Source: Ignelater luminosus (taxonomy: Eukaryota; Arthropoda; Insecta; Coleoptera; Elateridae). Taken from it: 64,000 nucleotides of DNA. The notes beneath the pieces are model-generated. The model had not been told where the DNA came from and searched no databases. It saw nothing but the letters and a program-made list of their open reading frames with translations. Every line of letters starts with the position of its first letter. The first letter of the stretch is position 1. Location of the stretch: assembly GCA_011009095.1 (NCBI GenBank), contig VTPC01000856.1:143946-207945 (forward strand), written 5' to 3'. Position numbers and translations under genes: made by a program. Shown piece by piece: positions 36,031-46,920 of this stretch.

Positions 36031-37315
36031 CGAGGTGTGTGAGAAAAGTAATGAGACTGGCAACATTGCGGAAGATCTGGCAACGTTGTGTCTACCGGCC
36101 TGTGCTAAACCGGTTTGTTTATCGCTTCCACATCCTCAGTCCGAGTTACAACTCCGTACAGCTAACACATTATTTTTGACAGCGCCATCAGTGAAGTTGT
36201 GTTTTTGTTGTGTGTTACAGAAATGGAGCATCGGAATTTAGAGCAACGTTGTGCAATAAAGTTTTGTGTTAAACTTGGTGAATCCGCGAGTGTGACTTTT
36301 GAAAAGTTGAAACAGGTCTATGGGGAACAGTGCTTATCAAGAGCACAAGTTTTCCGCTGGCACAAATCATTTTTGGACGGCCGAGAACACGTTGAAGATG
36401 AACCTCGCTCAGGGAGACCTTCAACTTCAAAAACTGACGAAAACGTTGAATGTGTGAGGGCTCTTGTGAGATCAGACTGTCGTTTAACAATAAGGATGAT
36501 GAGTGAACAGTTCAATTTAAATACTTTCACCGTGCATCAAATTTTGACAGACAATTTGAACATGCGAAAGATTTGTGCCAAAATGGTGCCGAAAAACCTC
36601 ACAACTGAACAGAAGAACATTTGAAGAAACGTGTGCGTTGATCTTCTTGAGTGGATTGCCAATGACCAAGAATTCTTCAATTGTGTGATCACAGGTGATG
36701 AATCCTGGATATTTGAGTACGATCCTGAAACAAAGCGGCAAAGCGAAGAAATGTCGAATGAGCAAATCAAAGATCAAGACCATGCTGATTTGTTTTTTTG
36801 ACAGTAAGGGTATCGTGCACAAAGAATTTGTTCCACCAGGACAAACTGTCAACAAAGTGTTTTATAAAAGTGTCCTTGAAAAGCTCAGGAAAAGAGTGAT
36901 TCGTGTGAGACGAGACATTGCAGACAAGTAGATGCTTCATCATGACAATGCTCCGTGTCACACAGCAATTTCCATCAGTAAATTTTTGACCTCAAAACGC
37001 ATTACTGTTGTTTCTCATCCCCCCTATTCACCTGATTTGAGTCCTTGTGACTTTTTCCTTTTCCAGAAATTGAAAGATGCCCTAAAAGGACGTCATTTTG
37101 GAACTCTGGAGAACATTCAAAAGACTGTGACCGACCAGTTAAAAGCCATACCAGTGGAAGACTTCCAGCGCTGCTACCAAGAGTGGGAACAACGACTCCG
37201 CCGGTGTATAGCTGCCCAAGGGAACTACTTTGAAGGGGATAACATTGTTGTTTGAAAAAAAATAAAAACTTTGGTTAGTATGAAATCAGTCTCATTACTT
37301 TTCTCACATACCTCG
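36031..37315 (+). mobile_element. mariner-type DNA transposon, defective, both TIRs
   Basis: Inverted repeats of about 28 bp (CGAGGTGTGTGAGAAAAGTA and onward) end at 36031 and 37315, each bounded by TA. The transposase runs on the plus strand from MEHRNLEQRC at 36223 to about 37255. It has EDEPRSGRP in the linker, VITGDESW, LHHDNAPCHTA and YSPDLSPCDFF, giving a DD34D spacing. It differs clearly from the 7.8-kb element in sequence and TIRs, so it is a different lineage. Lesions seen are a stop after TTEQKNI (about 36623), a small deletion with frame change near 36740-36750 and a stop before MLHHDNA (36929). It is non-functional. Confidence 0.93.
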
Positions 37316-37344
37316 TACATAGCGCTTTGAAAAAAGTAATTTTG

Positions 37345-37920
37345 TGGAAAAATGGAACTCTCGCGTTAACGTTTTCGAGCAATAATTTCTTACGATTTTT
37401 GAAGCAACGTGACACCCAAACAATGCATCGAACGGCTTAATGCGGCTTTTGGTGAGGAAGGTCCATTGAATAGAACTGTTTTTAATTGGTTTGCTGAATT
37501 CCAGCATGGAGGTTCTTTTCTCAGTGATGAATTTTGTAAAGGTCGTCAATTGACGTATGCTGATTGGTACACAATAATTTGTTTGCTGGAAGTAATCGGT
37601 GATCAGAAATAAACAATACAAGTCCTTCCTCACCATGACAACGCAAGTACCCGTACAACTTTACAAATTGTCGACCTTTTAGCCAATGAAAAAGTGAAAT
37701 TGATGTCACATTGTCCGTATTCGCCTGATCTGCTTTCGGTTCCCGACAACCAAAAACAAGGCGTGGTGAACGTTATTTTTTACCTGAAGCAGTCGTTAAG
37801 GCATTTAGGCAACTGCTTCAGATTGAAAAAAATGCTTCAAAAATTGGTTTGAACGTATGCAAGAATGTATTGATGCTAAGGAGGAGAAATTTTTCCTGCA
37901 AGTCTTGGTAGTCGAACCTT
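37345..37920 (+). mobile_element. Second, internally deleted mariner relic
   Basis: Directly after the previous element, TPKQCIERLNAAFGEEGPLN and VFNWFAEFQHGGS match the N-terminal domain of another mariner transposase group. It jumps after about 60 residues to the C-terminal part (YADWYTIICLLEVI, HHDNAS, SHCPYSPDL). The middle of the protein, including the first catalytic Asp, is missing, and the last catalytic region is altered. It ends near a KEEKFF-like stretch. No TIRs were found. Confidence 0.75.
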
Positions 37921-39118
37921 TTCATATTACCTCTTTCTCTAGGTGGATTTTGCCTTCTCAGAAACTGTGTTTGACTTTCTTCTAAATGCTAATTATTTAC
38001 CTTAACGGTTATTTAACATCGCTTTACAGATTGATCCGGTGTAATTACCCTGGTGATTGTTTTTTTGGTTATAGTCACTTGTTAAGAAAGATTCGGGCAG
38101 GTATGATGGTGAAAAGAATCTTTAATTTCTTCTAATCGTAGTTCTTACTATTTGATTAGATTGGATTAGAATAGTTCTCGGTAGTCGATGTAATCTGCAT
38201 CAGAAGTGAAACCCTATCAGTAACTACCTTGTCGGTATATACAAATTGAAATTGTAGAATTTCATTATGTTGTACTTTTAGTTAATTTTTCAACTTCAGG
38301 CTATAAATTTTTTAAACATCTTTCATATAAATTAAATTTATTTTTTTCTTGGTATAAAATTGCATGTTGAAAAGTGGTAGTACCTTATAGAAATTTTTAT
38401 ACGCGCCAGATTCTTATTTAGCTTTCATATCAACTCACTTTTTAGTACTAACCGGCGAATAGCGGAATAAACACGTGCACAAATCAAACTAATTTATCTG
38501 ATTCGAACAGGTTGCCGGGTGTATTAGAACTAGAAATTTTATAAACAGAAACAAATTAATTTTTATATTTATTCATTTTATTTAGTCTGATAGCTCCATT
38601 CTCTGTGTTCTGTGTGATTTGAAAGTAGATACGTTAACGTAGTTTTTACATAAGTTACAAACTCTTGCGTTAATAAACATATTACGAGGAACAAACATAG
38701 TGTTAGTGATAACAATTATGAAACATTATTTTCAATGTACTATCGAAATGTGAGTGAACTCATTATCGGAAGTAAAACAGGTAAGTTACGCTATAGTTTT
38801 TATATTTATAATCGTGATTTCTAAAACTAACCTAAATGACTCTTTTAAAACTTGGCAAATTATAGATAACAAACATACGGTTTACCGTAGCAATCGCGAA
38901 TATGAATTAACCGGTAAAAGCAGCGTATGGGAAGCGCACTTTAACATAAAGTTCATTTTTTATTTAAAAATCTACCAACATGTCAATTTCTTTCAAAAAT
39001 ATAAATTGCAACATGGTTGAGGTATAATTTTCTAGGGAAAGCCAAAGAGAGGTTAAGTTTTAAGAATAAAGTAGTTGTCATCACATTCTGTCATACAGTT
39101 GTCATTTTATATATTTCT
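37921..39118. other. Intergenic DNA without identified features
   Basis: AT-rich. An 88-codon plus-strand frame at 38754-39020 has no motif and looks random. Confidence 0.4.
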
Positions 39119-39287
39119 TGTTGTGGTTGTTTATAAATAAAAACACTTTAATTAACTTGGACGATTATGAAAAAGAACTGTTTTATTACCAAAAAAAAAA
39201 GAATGTTTACATATTAGAAAAATGTCAACAACGTACTGACTCCTTAATAATCTAGGAATACAAAAAAACAAGGGCAGCACTGCAACA
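39119..39287 (-). repeat. 3' LTR of the Copia fossil
   Basis: Direct repeat of 43500-43667, with termini of the TGTTG...CAACA type on the minus strand. Confidence 0.85.
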
Positions 39288-40663
39288 CTTTTCCTTATTC
39301 TTAGATTAAAGAAAACAGTACAAGTTCCCGACATAGGGTCTGTAATTTGGGGCCAGGAAGAGGCTTCGTAATTATATCTTCGCCTTCTAGTACCTTTTCT
39401 CTAATAAAAAAGTACTTAACCTTTATGTGCTTTGTTCGACGATGAAATTCTGGGTTCTGAGCCAGTCTAACGGTAGCCAGATTGTCAACATGTAGGATTG
39501 GTGTCTCTTGAATCCTTCCTATACTTTTAAAGAGTCGTCTAATCCAAATCACCTCTTTAACTGCATCGTTGGCGGCAACCAGCTCAGCTTCTGTGGTGGA
39601 TGTGGCTGTCAATTTTTGCCTTTGGTTCAGCCAAGAAATGTAGCTTTCAAAATTTCTATTTTTGGTTGGTCGGTATACTATACCAAGCCTGGTGGTTCCT
39701 ACAATGTACCTCAGAACTCTCTTCAGCCTACCAATGTCCTCTATACTTGGATAGTCCAAAGATCTGGAAAGGAAACTCACGCTGAAAGCCAAATCAGGCC
39801 TCGTTCCCACCATCAGGTACATTAACGCTCCGACAGCTTGTCTGTAAGGAGAGTCTGATGCTTTGTCACTTTTCCTACTTTGTTTACTGTTCTCAAGTTT
39901 CTTTGTCATTGGGGTAGACACTGGCTTACAGTCTTGACCAAATCTTTCTAGAATTTTCTTAGCGTAAGCTTGCTGGCAAATCTTGACTGATCCGTCTTCT
40001 GAACGTTAAATTTCGAGACCAAAAAAATATGATGCTTTCTTAGCGGCGACTTTGAACTCTGCTTCTAACTCTTTTACAAAGTGATCAGCTTTTTGCTGAT
40101 GAGAACTTATTACCAGACCATCATCTACGTAGAGGACTACTATTAATCTTGCGTCTCTCTTTTGTCTTTTGTCTCACCTTGAAACCGGCCTGCTGAAGAA
40201 ATGTGCTGAAACTCTTGGACCAACATCTCAGAGATTGATGTAATCCGTAGAGACTGGGCTTCAGCCTACATACTCCACCTGAATTGTGTTTGTACCATTC
40301 AGGTTGCTGCATAAATATGGTTTTCTCTAGTTCACCATATCAAAAGGCTGTGGAGACATCAAACTGAAGCAGGTACATATTTTCTTGAGTAACAATACTG
40401 AGCATCGTACGGGTGGTATTCAGTTTTGCGACTGGACTGAAGGTTTCAAAGTAGTCAACTCCCTGTCTCTGGCTAAAATCTTTAATGACAAGCTTCGCTT
40501 TGTACTTATCAACGTTACCATCTGGATGGTACCTTACCCTATATACCCACTTGCATGGGATGGCTTTACTTCCTTCAGGTAGAGTGGTTATTTCCAGCGA
40601 CTGCAACTCTTGATCTATGGCCTTCTTCCAATGGTAACTGTTTTTTCCTTTGACTGCCTCATA

Positions 40664-40700
<37 letters not shown>

Positions 40701-41011
40701 CGCCTTTATTGAAAATAATATAAAAAGAAAAATACAATATAAAAATAAAAATACAATATCTGTAGCCTCCTGGCGAAATCTAGCCACTGGCTACGCTATT
40801 TAACCAGGAGACTACGCAAAATATATAAAAATAGCACATAAAGATTAAATTAATTTGTTTTGATTTAATTTGTTCTGATTTAGGTAGTTAGACATACGCA
40901 TGATGGTTATTGCAGACGATAAGACTAAAGATTCTGTAAGCATTTTCTTTTGAGCAGAGTTTAAAATATCTCGATTTGCGTATAGTAATTTTAACGAGGA
41001 ATAGGTTTTTT
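40664..41011 (-). mobile_element. Truncated LINE copy inserted in the Copia fossil
   Basis: The first 250 bp match the 3' end of the 15-kb LINE (its 14836-15086), including the AAT-rich tail, CGCCTTTATT and the CTGTAGCCTCCTGGCG region. The rest matches 15524-15619 of that LINE. The copy is therefore 5' truncated and lacks about 437 bp internally. Being inside the Copia element, it must be younger than the Copia insertion. Confidence 0.9.
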
Positions 41012-43499
41012 ACAAGTGGAGTCCCGGTTTCAGTCATTATATTTTCATTTGTCATTAGTAAGTCCTCATAGATCTTTGGCTCTTGTAAACTGCAGCGATC
41101 TCTCAGATTTTTGGAGAGAGCCTCGAGCGGTTCTTCATAATCCTCTGGAGGTTCAAAATTACAATCTAAAAGATTCTCTTCTTCGGACGACTCTGATTGA
41201 TCTTCTAATTCTGACATAAAATCATCTTTCTTTCCCTCATTTGGACTCTCTATATCTTTCATTGGTAATTTTACGTGTTCCTTACACTGGCCTGGAATTT
41301 CATTGAATATAACATCTCTACACAGAAGCATCCTGTTCTCTTCTTTTACCTAGATCATATACCTTTCATCACCGTCATAGCCGACTAAATAGCCTTTTAT
41401 AGCTTTTTTATCCATTTTTTGGCGTTTCTGGGTTGGAATATGAGCACTACAGACAGACCCAATAATACGTAAGTGCTTTATTCTGGGTTTTTTACCAGTC
41501 CACAGCTCATAAGGGCTTACTCCTTCTTTTAATGATTTTCCAGTTTTATACAGTATGTACGTGGCAGTTGCAACTAGCTCTGCCCACAGTGCTTCTGGAA
41601 AACTTGCTTTACTGCTCGAATACTTGAAAGTCCTAGCCATCACAATGCAAGTTCTGAATTCTCTTTCACTGCCGTCATTCTGCTCTGGTGTATATGGCGC
41701 TGTCAGTCGTTGAGTTATGCCTTCTGTTTGTAGCATATCTCTTACATCTTTATTATCTAGCTCGCCTCCGTTATCACTTAAAAATTTTTTTACAGTATGC
41801 CTAACTGTTTTGGCATATTGAAGAAAATCTCTGAAAACCAATCTTACTTCTGACTTCTCTTTTAAGAAATAACACTGGCGATACTATGTAAAATTATCAT
41901 TAAAAATTACCACATACCTTTTCTTTCCAAAAGACTTACTAAAAGGTTTGCAAACGTCAACTGAAACCAGTTCCCCTGGCTTACTTGCACTTTTTCGGTG
42001 CCCAAAGGGTAGTCTATGTGCTTCTCCATAGACACATGGCTTACACAAATCTTTTCCAAGGGAACGTTTATGTCCAGTTCCCTTTGTAGCATGGCCCTTA
42101 CATGACGTCTGTCTTGGTGGCCCCACCTTTCGTGGTATAACTGTAACATTGAAGAATTATTAACAATATTTACATCTAATTTGACTTTTGGTGGTTAAAT
42201 TTCTGTTTTATACAAAGTTCCACCAGTAGAGCACTTTCCTTGAAGTATCACTTTACCATTATTCAAAAGCCAACATTCTGTAGAGTTTGATTTGAATAAA
42301 CTGTTAGGATTTCTGTCATGAGCAGCGAACACCGAGAATAAATTTCTAGATGGCCCAGGAACATACCAAACATCTGAGAGTACTATGGTCTGACCATCAA
42401 CCCCTTGATTTTACCAAAATCTTTTCTGCTCCTACTGCCGGCAAAATTCCTTGTCCTGCTCCTTTGACACCGCAAAGGCTCTCAAACTTGTAAAATTTTG
42501 TGAAATACTCTATACTATTGCTGACATGTTTTGTCGCTCCATTGTTGACCCACCAGGTAGCTGAATCTCTCTCAACTGAGAAGGCCTCTGCCTCTACTAA
42601 AAGGATAGACGCATCATTAGCTGCTGCTGGTTCTGATCTCTTTGGTTTTCCATCGGCAGTCCACTTTGGACACTGATATATCCAATGACCTTCTAACTTA
42701 CAGTAGTTACAGACATCCCATTTCTTAACTTTAGACTTAAATGGTTTACCTTGGGTCTTCTTAGAAGTATGTTTTACTTGTAATGCCTCTTGAACAACTG
42801 AGTTGCTGCTACCAACCTTCAGAAAGGTTTTCTCGTAAGCACACAGCTGAATAACTAACTGATCAAGGGTTTTCTTAGTGCTATCTGTCAACATCATCCA
42901 AATTGATTGAAAAGAACTAAAACCACTAGGTAAGATACTTAAAACCTTATAAACTATCATAAGATCAGGTAAAGGATGTTCTTTTCTTTCTTTCAATCCA
43001 TTGTTTATTTTCTGCCACATCCTTTTTAATTTGGCAATATGGGTTGACACATCATCTGTTGATGTCCAACCAAACTTGAAAAAATCCGAACAGATATTAA
43101 ACAGTTGGTCTTTCGATGTTGCCTCATAGTGAACTTTTAACGCTTCTCAAGCTTTAAGAGCAGTTTCCAGGTCCATGATTTTCTGATATACTGTGTCTGT
43201 TACAGCAATCATGAATTTTGCGTAGCTGTTAGCCTTACAAAAAAGATCACTCTGTTCTTTATGTTTCTTGACTTCATCTTCCGTAGCTGAGCTTGCCAAC
43301 GCATCTGGTTTTTTAAGCTTTCCATCGATTACATCCAGGGCACCTTTATGATAATCAAGAAGGTCCCTGATCTTTTTTTTCCATATAGGCCAATCAGCTT
43401 CACCACTCAATGGCCTTATATGCTTTGAAAATTCCATCGTATTTATTTACAAACACTATCTCACAAAAACTAGCACAAGCATACTGTAACCCATAACCT

Positions 43500-43667
43500 A
43501 TTGTGGTTGTTTATAAATAAAAACACTTTAATTAACTTGGACGATTATGAAAAAGAACTGCTTTATTGCTAAAGAAAAGGAATGTTTACATCTTAGAAAA
43601 ATGTCAACAACGTACTGACAAAATCCTCCTTAATAATCTATGAATACAAACAAAAGCAAGGGCAACA
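43500..43667 (-). repeat. 5' LTR of the Copia fossil
   Basis: Direct repeat of 39119-39287. The gag region begins about 60 bp further on the minus strand. Confidence 0.85.
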
Positions 43668-44049
43668 TTCTTTTGTACTTAAGATATGTTTTCAAGAATT
43701 TGATATTTATATGCAGTCTTTCAGTAAGAATTTCTCTGTTTTCTCCATTCTATCAGAATTTTGTGTAATAGGTAGTAGTAGTTTCACTTACCGACGCATT
43801 AAGAAATCGTACAATGTTGACTATTTAAAAATGTCATAGAATTTAAGGCAATAGTCAGCATCTCATCACATTTTCAATCATATTTCTTTGATTATTTATT
43901 ATTTAAAAAGGAGCTTTTACAGCCTACTAGTCAACATACGTCTAGAATATTAAAATTAAGATTGTGATAACAGAACTACTGCAATAATTTATTAAATTAT
44001 CTAGATATTGTTAATGAAAATTAACATGTTGATGGCGTTATTGAATATC

Positions 44050-45200
44050 AAATTGAGATATTAATGTAACTTTTTTTTCTCTTTCATTTTCGGTGTCTGT
44101 TTTCTATTTTTTAAAAGATATATTGTATGTAATTGAAGAATGCACTTCATGAATCTTATTCTGGCATGTAGTGGAGAAAGTCCAACTTTAAATGCTTCTA
44201 TCGCTTCGGACTTGCTTTTAATTTCGAATTATTCATTTTCGTTAGTTTTGCTTGACAAACAAAGCACACTGTCTGTGATACTGTTCCAGTGACTGTTTGT
44301 GCAATTTTTCCATCGATCATAGTGAACAATAAATCATGATTTACTTTAAAACATTTGTCGTTGATACTGATCAATGAATTATTTAGATTCCTAATTTTAC
44401 TCTCCATCCTTGATATTTCATTTTGTGTGCTATTAAAGGCTTCCTTGATAAATTGAAATTGCACCGATCTGCAAAATCTAGTAGATGAAGGCATTTTTCC
44501 AAAAGGAAACTTCTTTATCATTAACTTTATGCACACGTAGGGGAACGAGTGAGGTTAAGAATAGCAATGCATCTGAGGTATCTTCTTGATCAAAACACTG
44601 TTTGTATTCACTGTATCCAGACGAACCATCACATCTCTATTTTGACAATAAAGTCAATTCACTTTCTATTGCAAAACTTTCTTCTTCTGATTTTGTTTGT
44701 AATAATCTCTCAGGAGTATGGTTTAATAGTACCTGTAAACCAACGCAGGTGTAGCTTTCTGTGACATCTATATCATCCGGGTAGCAACGTTTCTTTGCGT
44801 TAACACTTTATAGTATGGTGGGAAAAGATCACAACCAATTGTTTTTGTTGCGTTTCGTATGATCTCATACTGGTGTTTTGATAAACGGTCATTTAGCATT
44901 AGAGCTAGAGCCCTTTCAGCAGAGAACTGGAGACACTGCGAATTATCTTTCAACTTTTCAGCACCTGTGATAATTATTTCTTCAGGAACACTTTCTTGCA
45001 GTTTCTGGATTTTTTTGCGCTTGGTTCTATTATAGCACTGTGCAAATGATTTTTCTGGACGCCCCCTACTGCACTTAGATAATTTAGATACTTCACTAGC
45101 TTCAGGCTGTGTCGGTATCGATATTTCTAGGTAGTTCTGCAGCTATTCATGGTTTTTTTTGCAATAAATGTTTTCTTGGTCCTTGCTGATGCCATTTATT
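44050..45200 (-). mobile_element. Transib DNA transposon relic (RAG1-related superfamily)
   Basis: Minus-strand frames in the order of a Transib transposase: ERALALMLNDRLSKHQYEII (about 44920-44860), CDGSSGYSEYKQ with the first catalytic-type Asp (about 44645-44610), FLTSLVPLRV (about 44570), PSSTRFCRSVQFQFIKE (about 44485-44435), FTMIDGKI with the second Asp (about 44325-44300), and a CFVCQAK zinc-type motif (about 44255). A GLSPLHARIRF-like trace follows near 44185-44155 in another frame. Several stops and shifts break it, and everything after that point, including the catalytic Glu, is missing. Transib is the cut-and-paste superfamily from which the RAG1 core is thought to derive. Family recognition is from motifs recalled, not searched. 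Confidence 0.72.
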
Positions 45201-45715
45201 TACTTTTAAATTTATGTTTATAATGTTTGCTTAAATTTTCGTGGATTTCACACTGTATGCTCTCTGACAAGAAAGGATGCTTTGATTTGATTAACTCAAT
45301 GCATTGCATTAGTTTTGATCGCATGACAAAATTATGCCCACCAACTCTCCGTAAAATCTACGTTTACAACACAAAAACTTAAACGTAAATAAACTAAAAA
45401 ACTTAACCCAACTATTACACAGTGTGTCCTCGGATGGATCTATTTATCCTTGTAAACTTTTTTGTTTAATATTTTACCGAAAAAAGTCACTCTTTATAAA
45501 AAGTTGTGCTTATTCTAAAATGTTCTTAACCATACTTGGAATTTTGATATGACATACAGGGTGCCAGAAAAATCAGAAAAGCTGAAATTATGTCGAGAGT
45601 GAACTTATCTTGTTTTTAGAGATAGAGAGAAGTTTAAATCTAGAAAAGTTGTTTGGAATGAAATGTTATGCTTAGATTCTATCTCCAAGTTGATTTAGTT
45701 TTTTTTTTTATTTTA

Positions 45716-45934
45716 TGTGACCAAAAGATAAAGTGTTTCCGAGAGTTTTGTAAAATCTGTGATGTCATAAATAAACTGCATTAGCAATATTGAATAAAGA
45801 CCAATGGCTGAAATTCAGCTGCATAACGTTCTGATTCTGTAAATATTATTTGGATTTTCTTTTGGCCAAACTCTTGTTAATATCAATATATCGTGTTGTA
45901 TTCTGAAGGCGTCCGCACTGTTAAATTTAACTAT
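45716..45934 (-). pseudogene. Odorant receptor C, exon 1 fragment
   Basis: About 73 codons of a receptor exon 1 (VKFNSADAFRIQHD, VWPKENPNNIYRIRT, FIYDITDFTKLSETLYLLVT) lie in the array on the same strand. The start codon position holds ATA in place of ATG, and a stop replaces the Trp seen in its paralogues (TLCS stop ISAIG). Homology ends abruptly at 45716 beside a T-rich run. It is closest to receptor B by eye. The 5' flank, with the probable 5' intron and the conserved upstream block, is still recognisable. Confidence 0.93.
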
Positions 45935-46224
45935 CTAAAACAAAAATCAATAAGTCAATGCGTTTTTTGGAAAAATAAGAATATTAAAAAAACTGGAAGC
46001 ACACTTTTAAGATAACTACCTTCGGGTATTTTCATAGTCCGATATGTAATACTCGCCTTGAAAAGTTTTTTCATTACTTCCAGAACTACTTACTTAAATC
46101 TAGTGACTTTCTTATAATGGGATTAGGTGCTGAACGCTTTTTGCCGGTACACAGTGTGTACAATACGTTCTAGACTTTCCCAATTTGCCGGTGTATAATT
46201 TATTATTGACATTTGGTGGTCTAT

Positions 46225-46345
46225 AATAAAACCGAAAGCAGTACTAAATTATTAGAAACTTTAACTATTATGTATACTCTTCGCTAAGCCTACTATTTTT
46301 GAAGAGTTTCATAGCGTAAACAATCTTTAATATAAAATTCAGCCC
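46225..46345 (-). promoter_or_regulatory. Conserved upstream block of receptor fragment C
   Basis: Matches the blocks upstream of A, B and D (TATAAAATTCAGCCCCTCC and the ACCGAAAGCAGTACTAAAT region on plus). Confidence 0.35.
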
Positions 46346-46733
46346 CTCCTTCATTTTCAATTTTTACGCAATACGTATCAAACTGAAATCGATATTAACA
46401 TTTTATCAAATTCAAATCACGTCTTTGTAATTTTAAAGTAAGTTTTAGTTTGACAACTGTTTGTAATGTTTTACTTTTAAATTAAATTTTTAAAATACGC
46501 CTTGTATGAGGTTAATAGTTATTATATTATGCATTATTGAGATTATCACCCAACATCTAAAAGATTTTTTCATTCTTTAGTATACAATGTTTTAACTTTC
46601 TTCGAAGTATCTTCCACAGTTCGGTTGGTCAATTGAATTTTTAAAGTATATACTGCAATTTGAGTAGGATTAGTTCTGCAGAAGTATAGCATATGAAATG
46701 ATACTTCAAGATTGTAAACATTTATAATTGATG

Positions 46734-46739
46734 TTTATT
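46734..46739 (-). promoter_or_regulatory. Probable polyadenylation signal of receptor D
   Basis: AATAAA on the minus strand, 182 bp after the stop of exon 5, in a block also found at the same distance after receptor E. Confidence 0.55.
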
Positions 46740-46920
46740 CAGGAAAATTGACAAAGCATGTGTTATTTTTATATACCTATTACTACAAACAGATAAAATC
46801 AGCTAATTATGTGTTACACCTAATATAAACTATATAATATTTAGTTCGTCTAAATTACCTAGTCCAGCAGTTTGTAATTCTTTTGTTATTATCACATCCA
46901 GGTTTGCAAATTAATTGTGT

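Larger units (their letters stand above)
39119..43667 (-). mobile_element. Copia LTR retrotransposon fossil with nested LINE copy
   Basis: Two direct repeats of about 168 bp lie at 39119-39287 and 43500-43667 and are the LTRs. A GGTTATGGGTT primer-binding-like word sits just inside the 5' LTR, as in Copia, and a purine-rich tract precedes the 3' LTR. Parts on the minus strand are: gag about 43437-42570 with CNYCKLEGHWIYQC; protease-like segment about 42560-42500; integrase about 42149-41350 (PYTPEQNDGSER); reverse transcriptase about 40606-39960 (ALPEGSK-type start, VKVPK-like PCKWVYRV, FDVSTAF); RNase H about 39921-39301 (HRRTKHIKVKYFF). The order integrase before reverse transcriptase is the Copia order. 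It is broken in many places, perhaps ten, and a LINE is inserted at 40664-41011. The LTRs differ by roughly 5 percent plus small indels, so it is moderately old. Confidence 0.93.
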
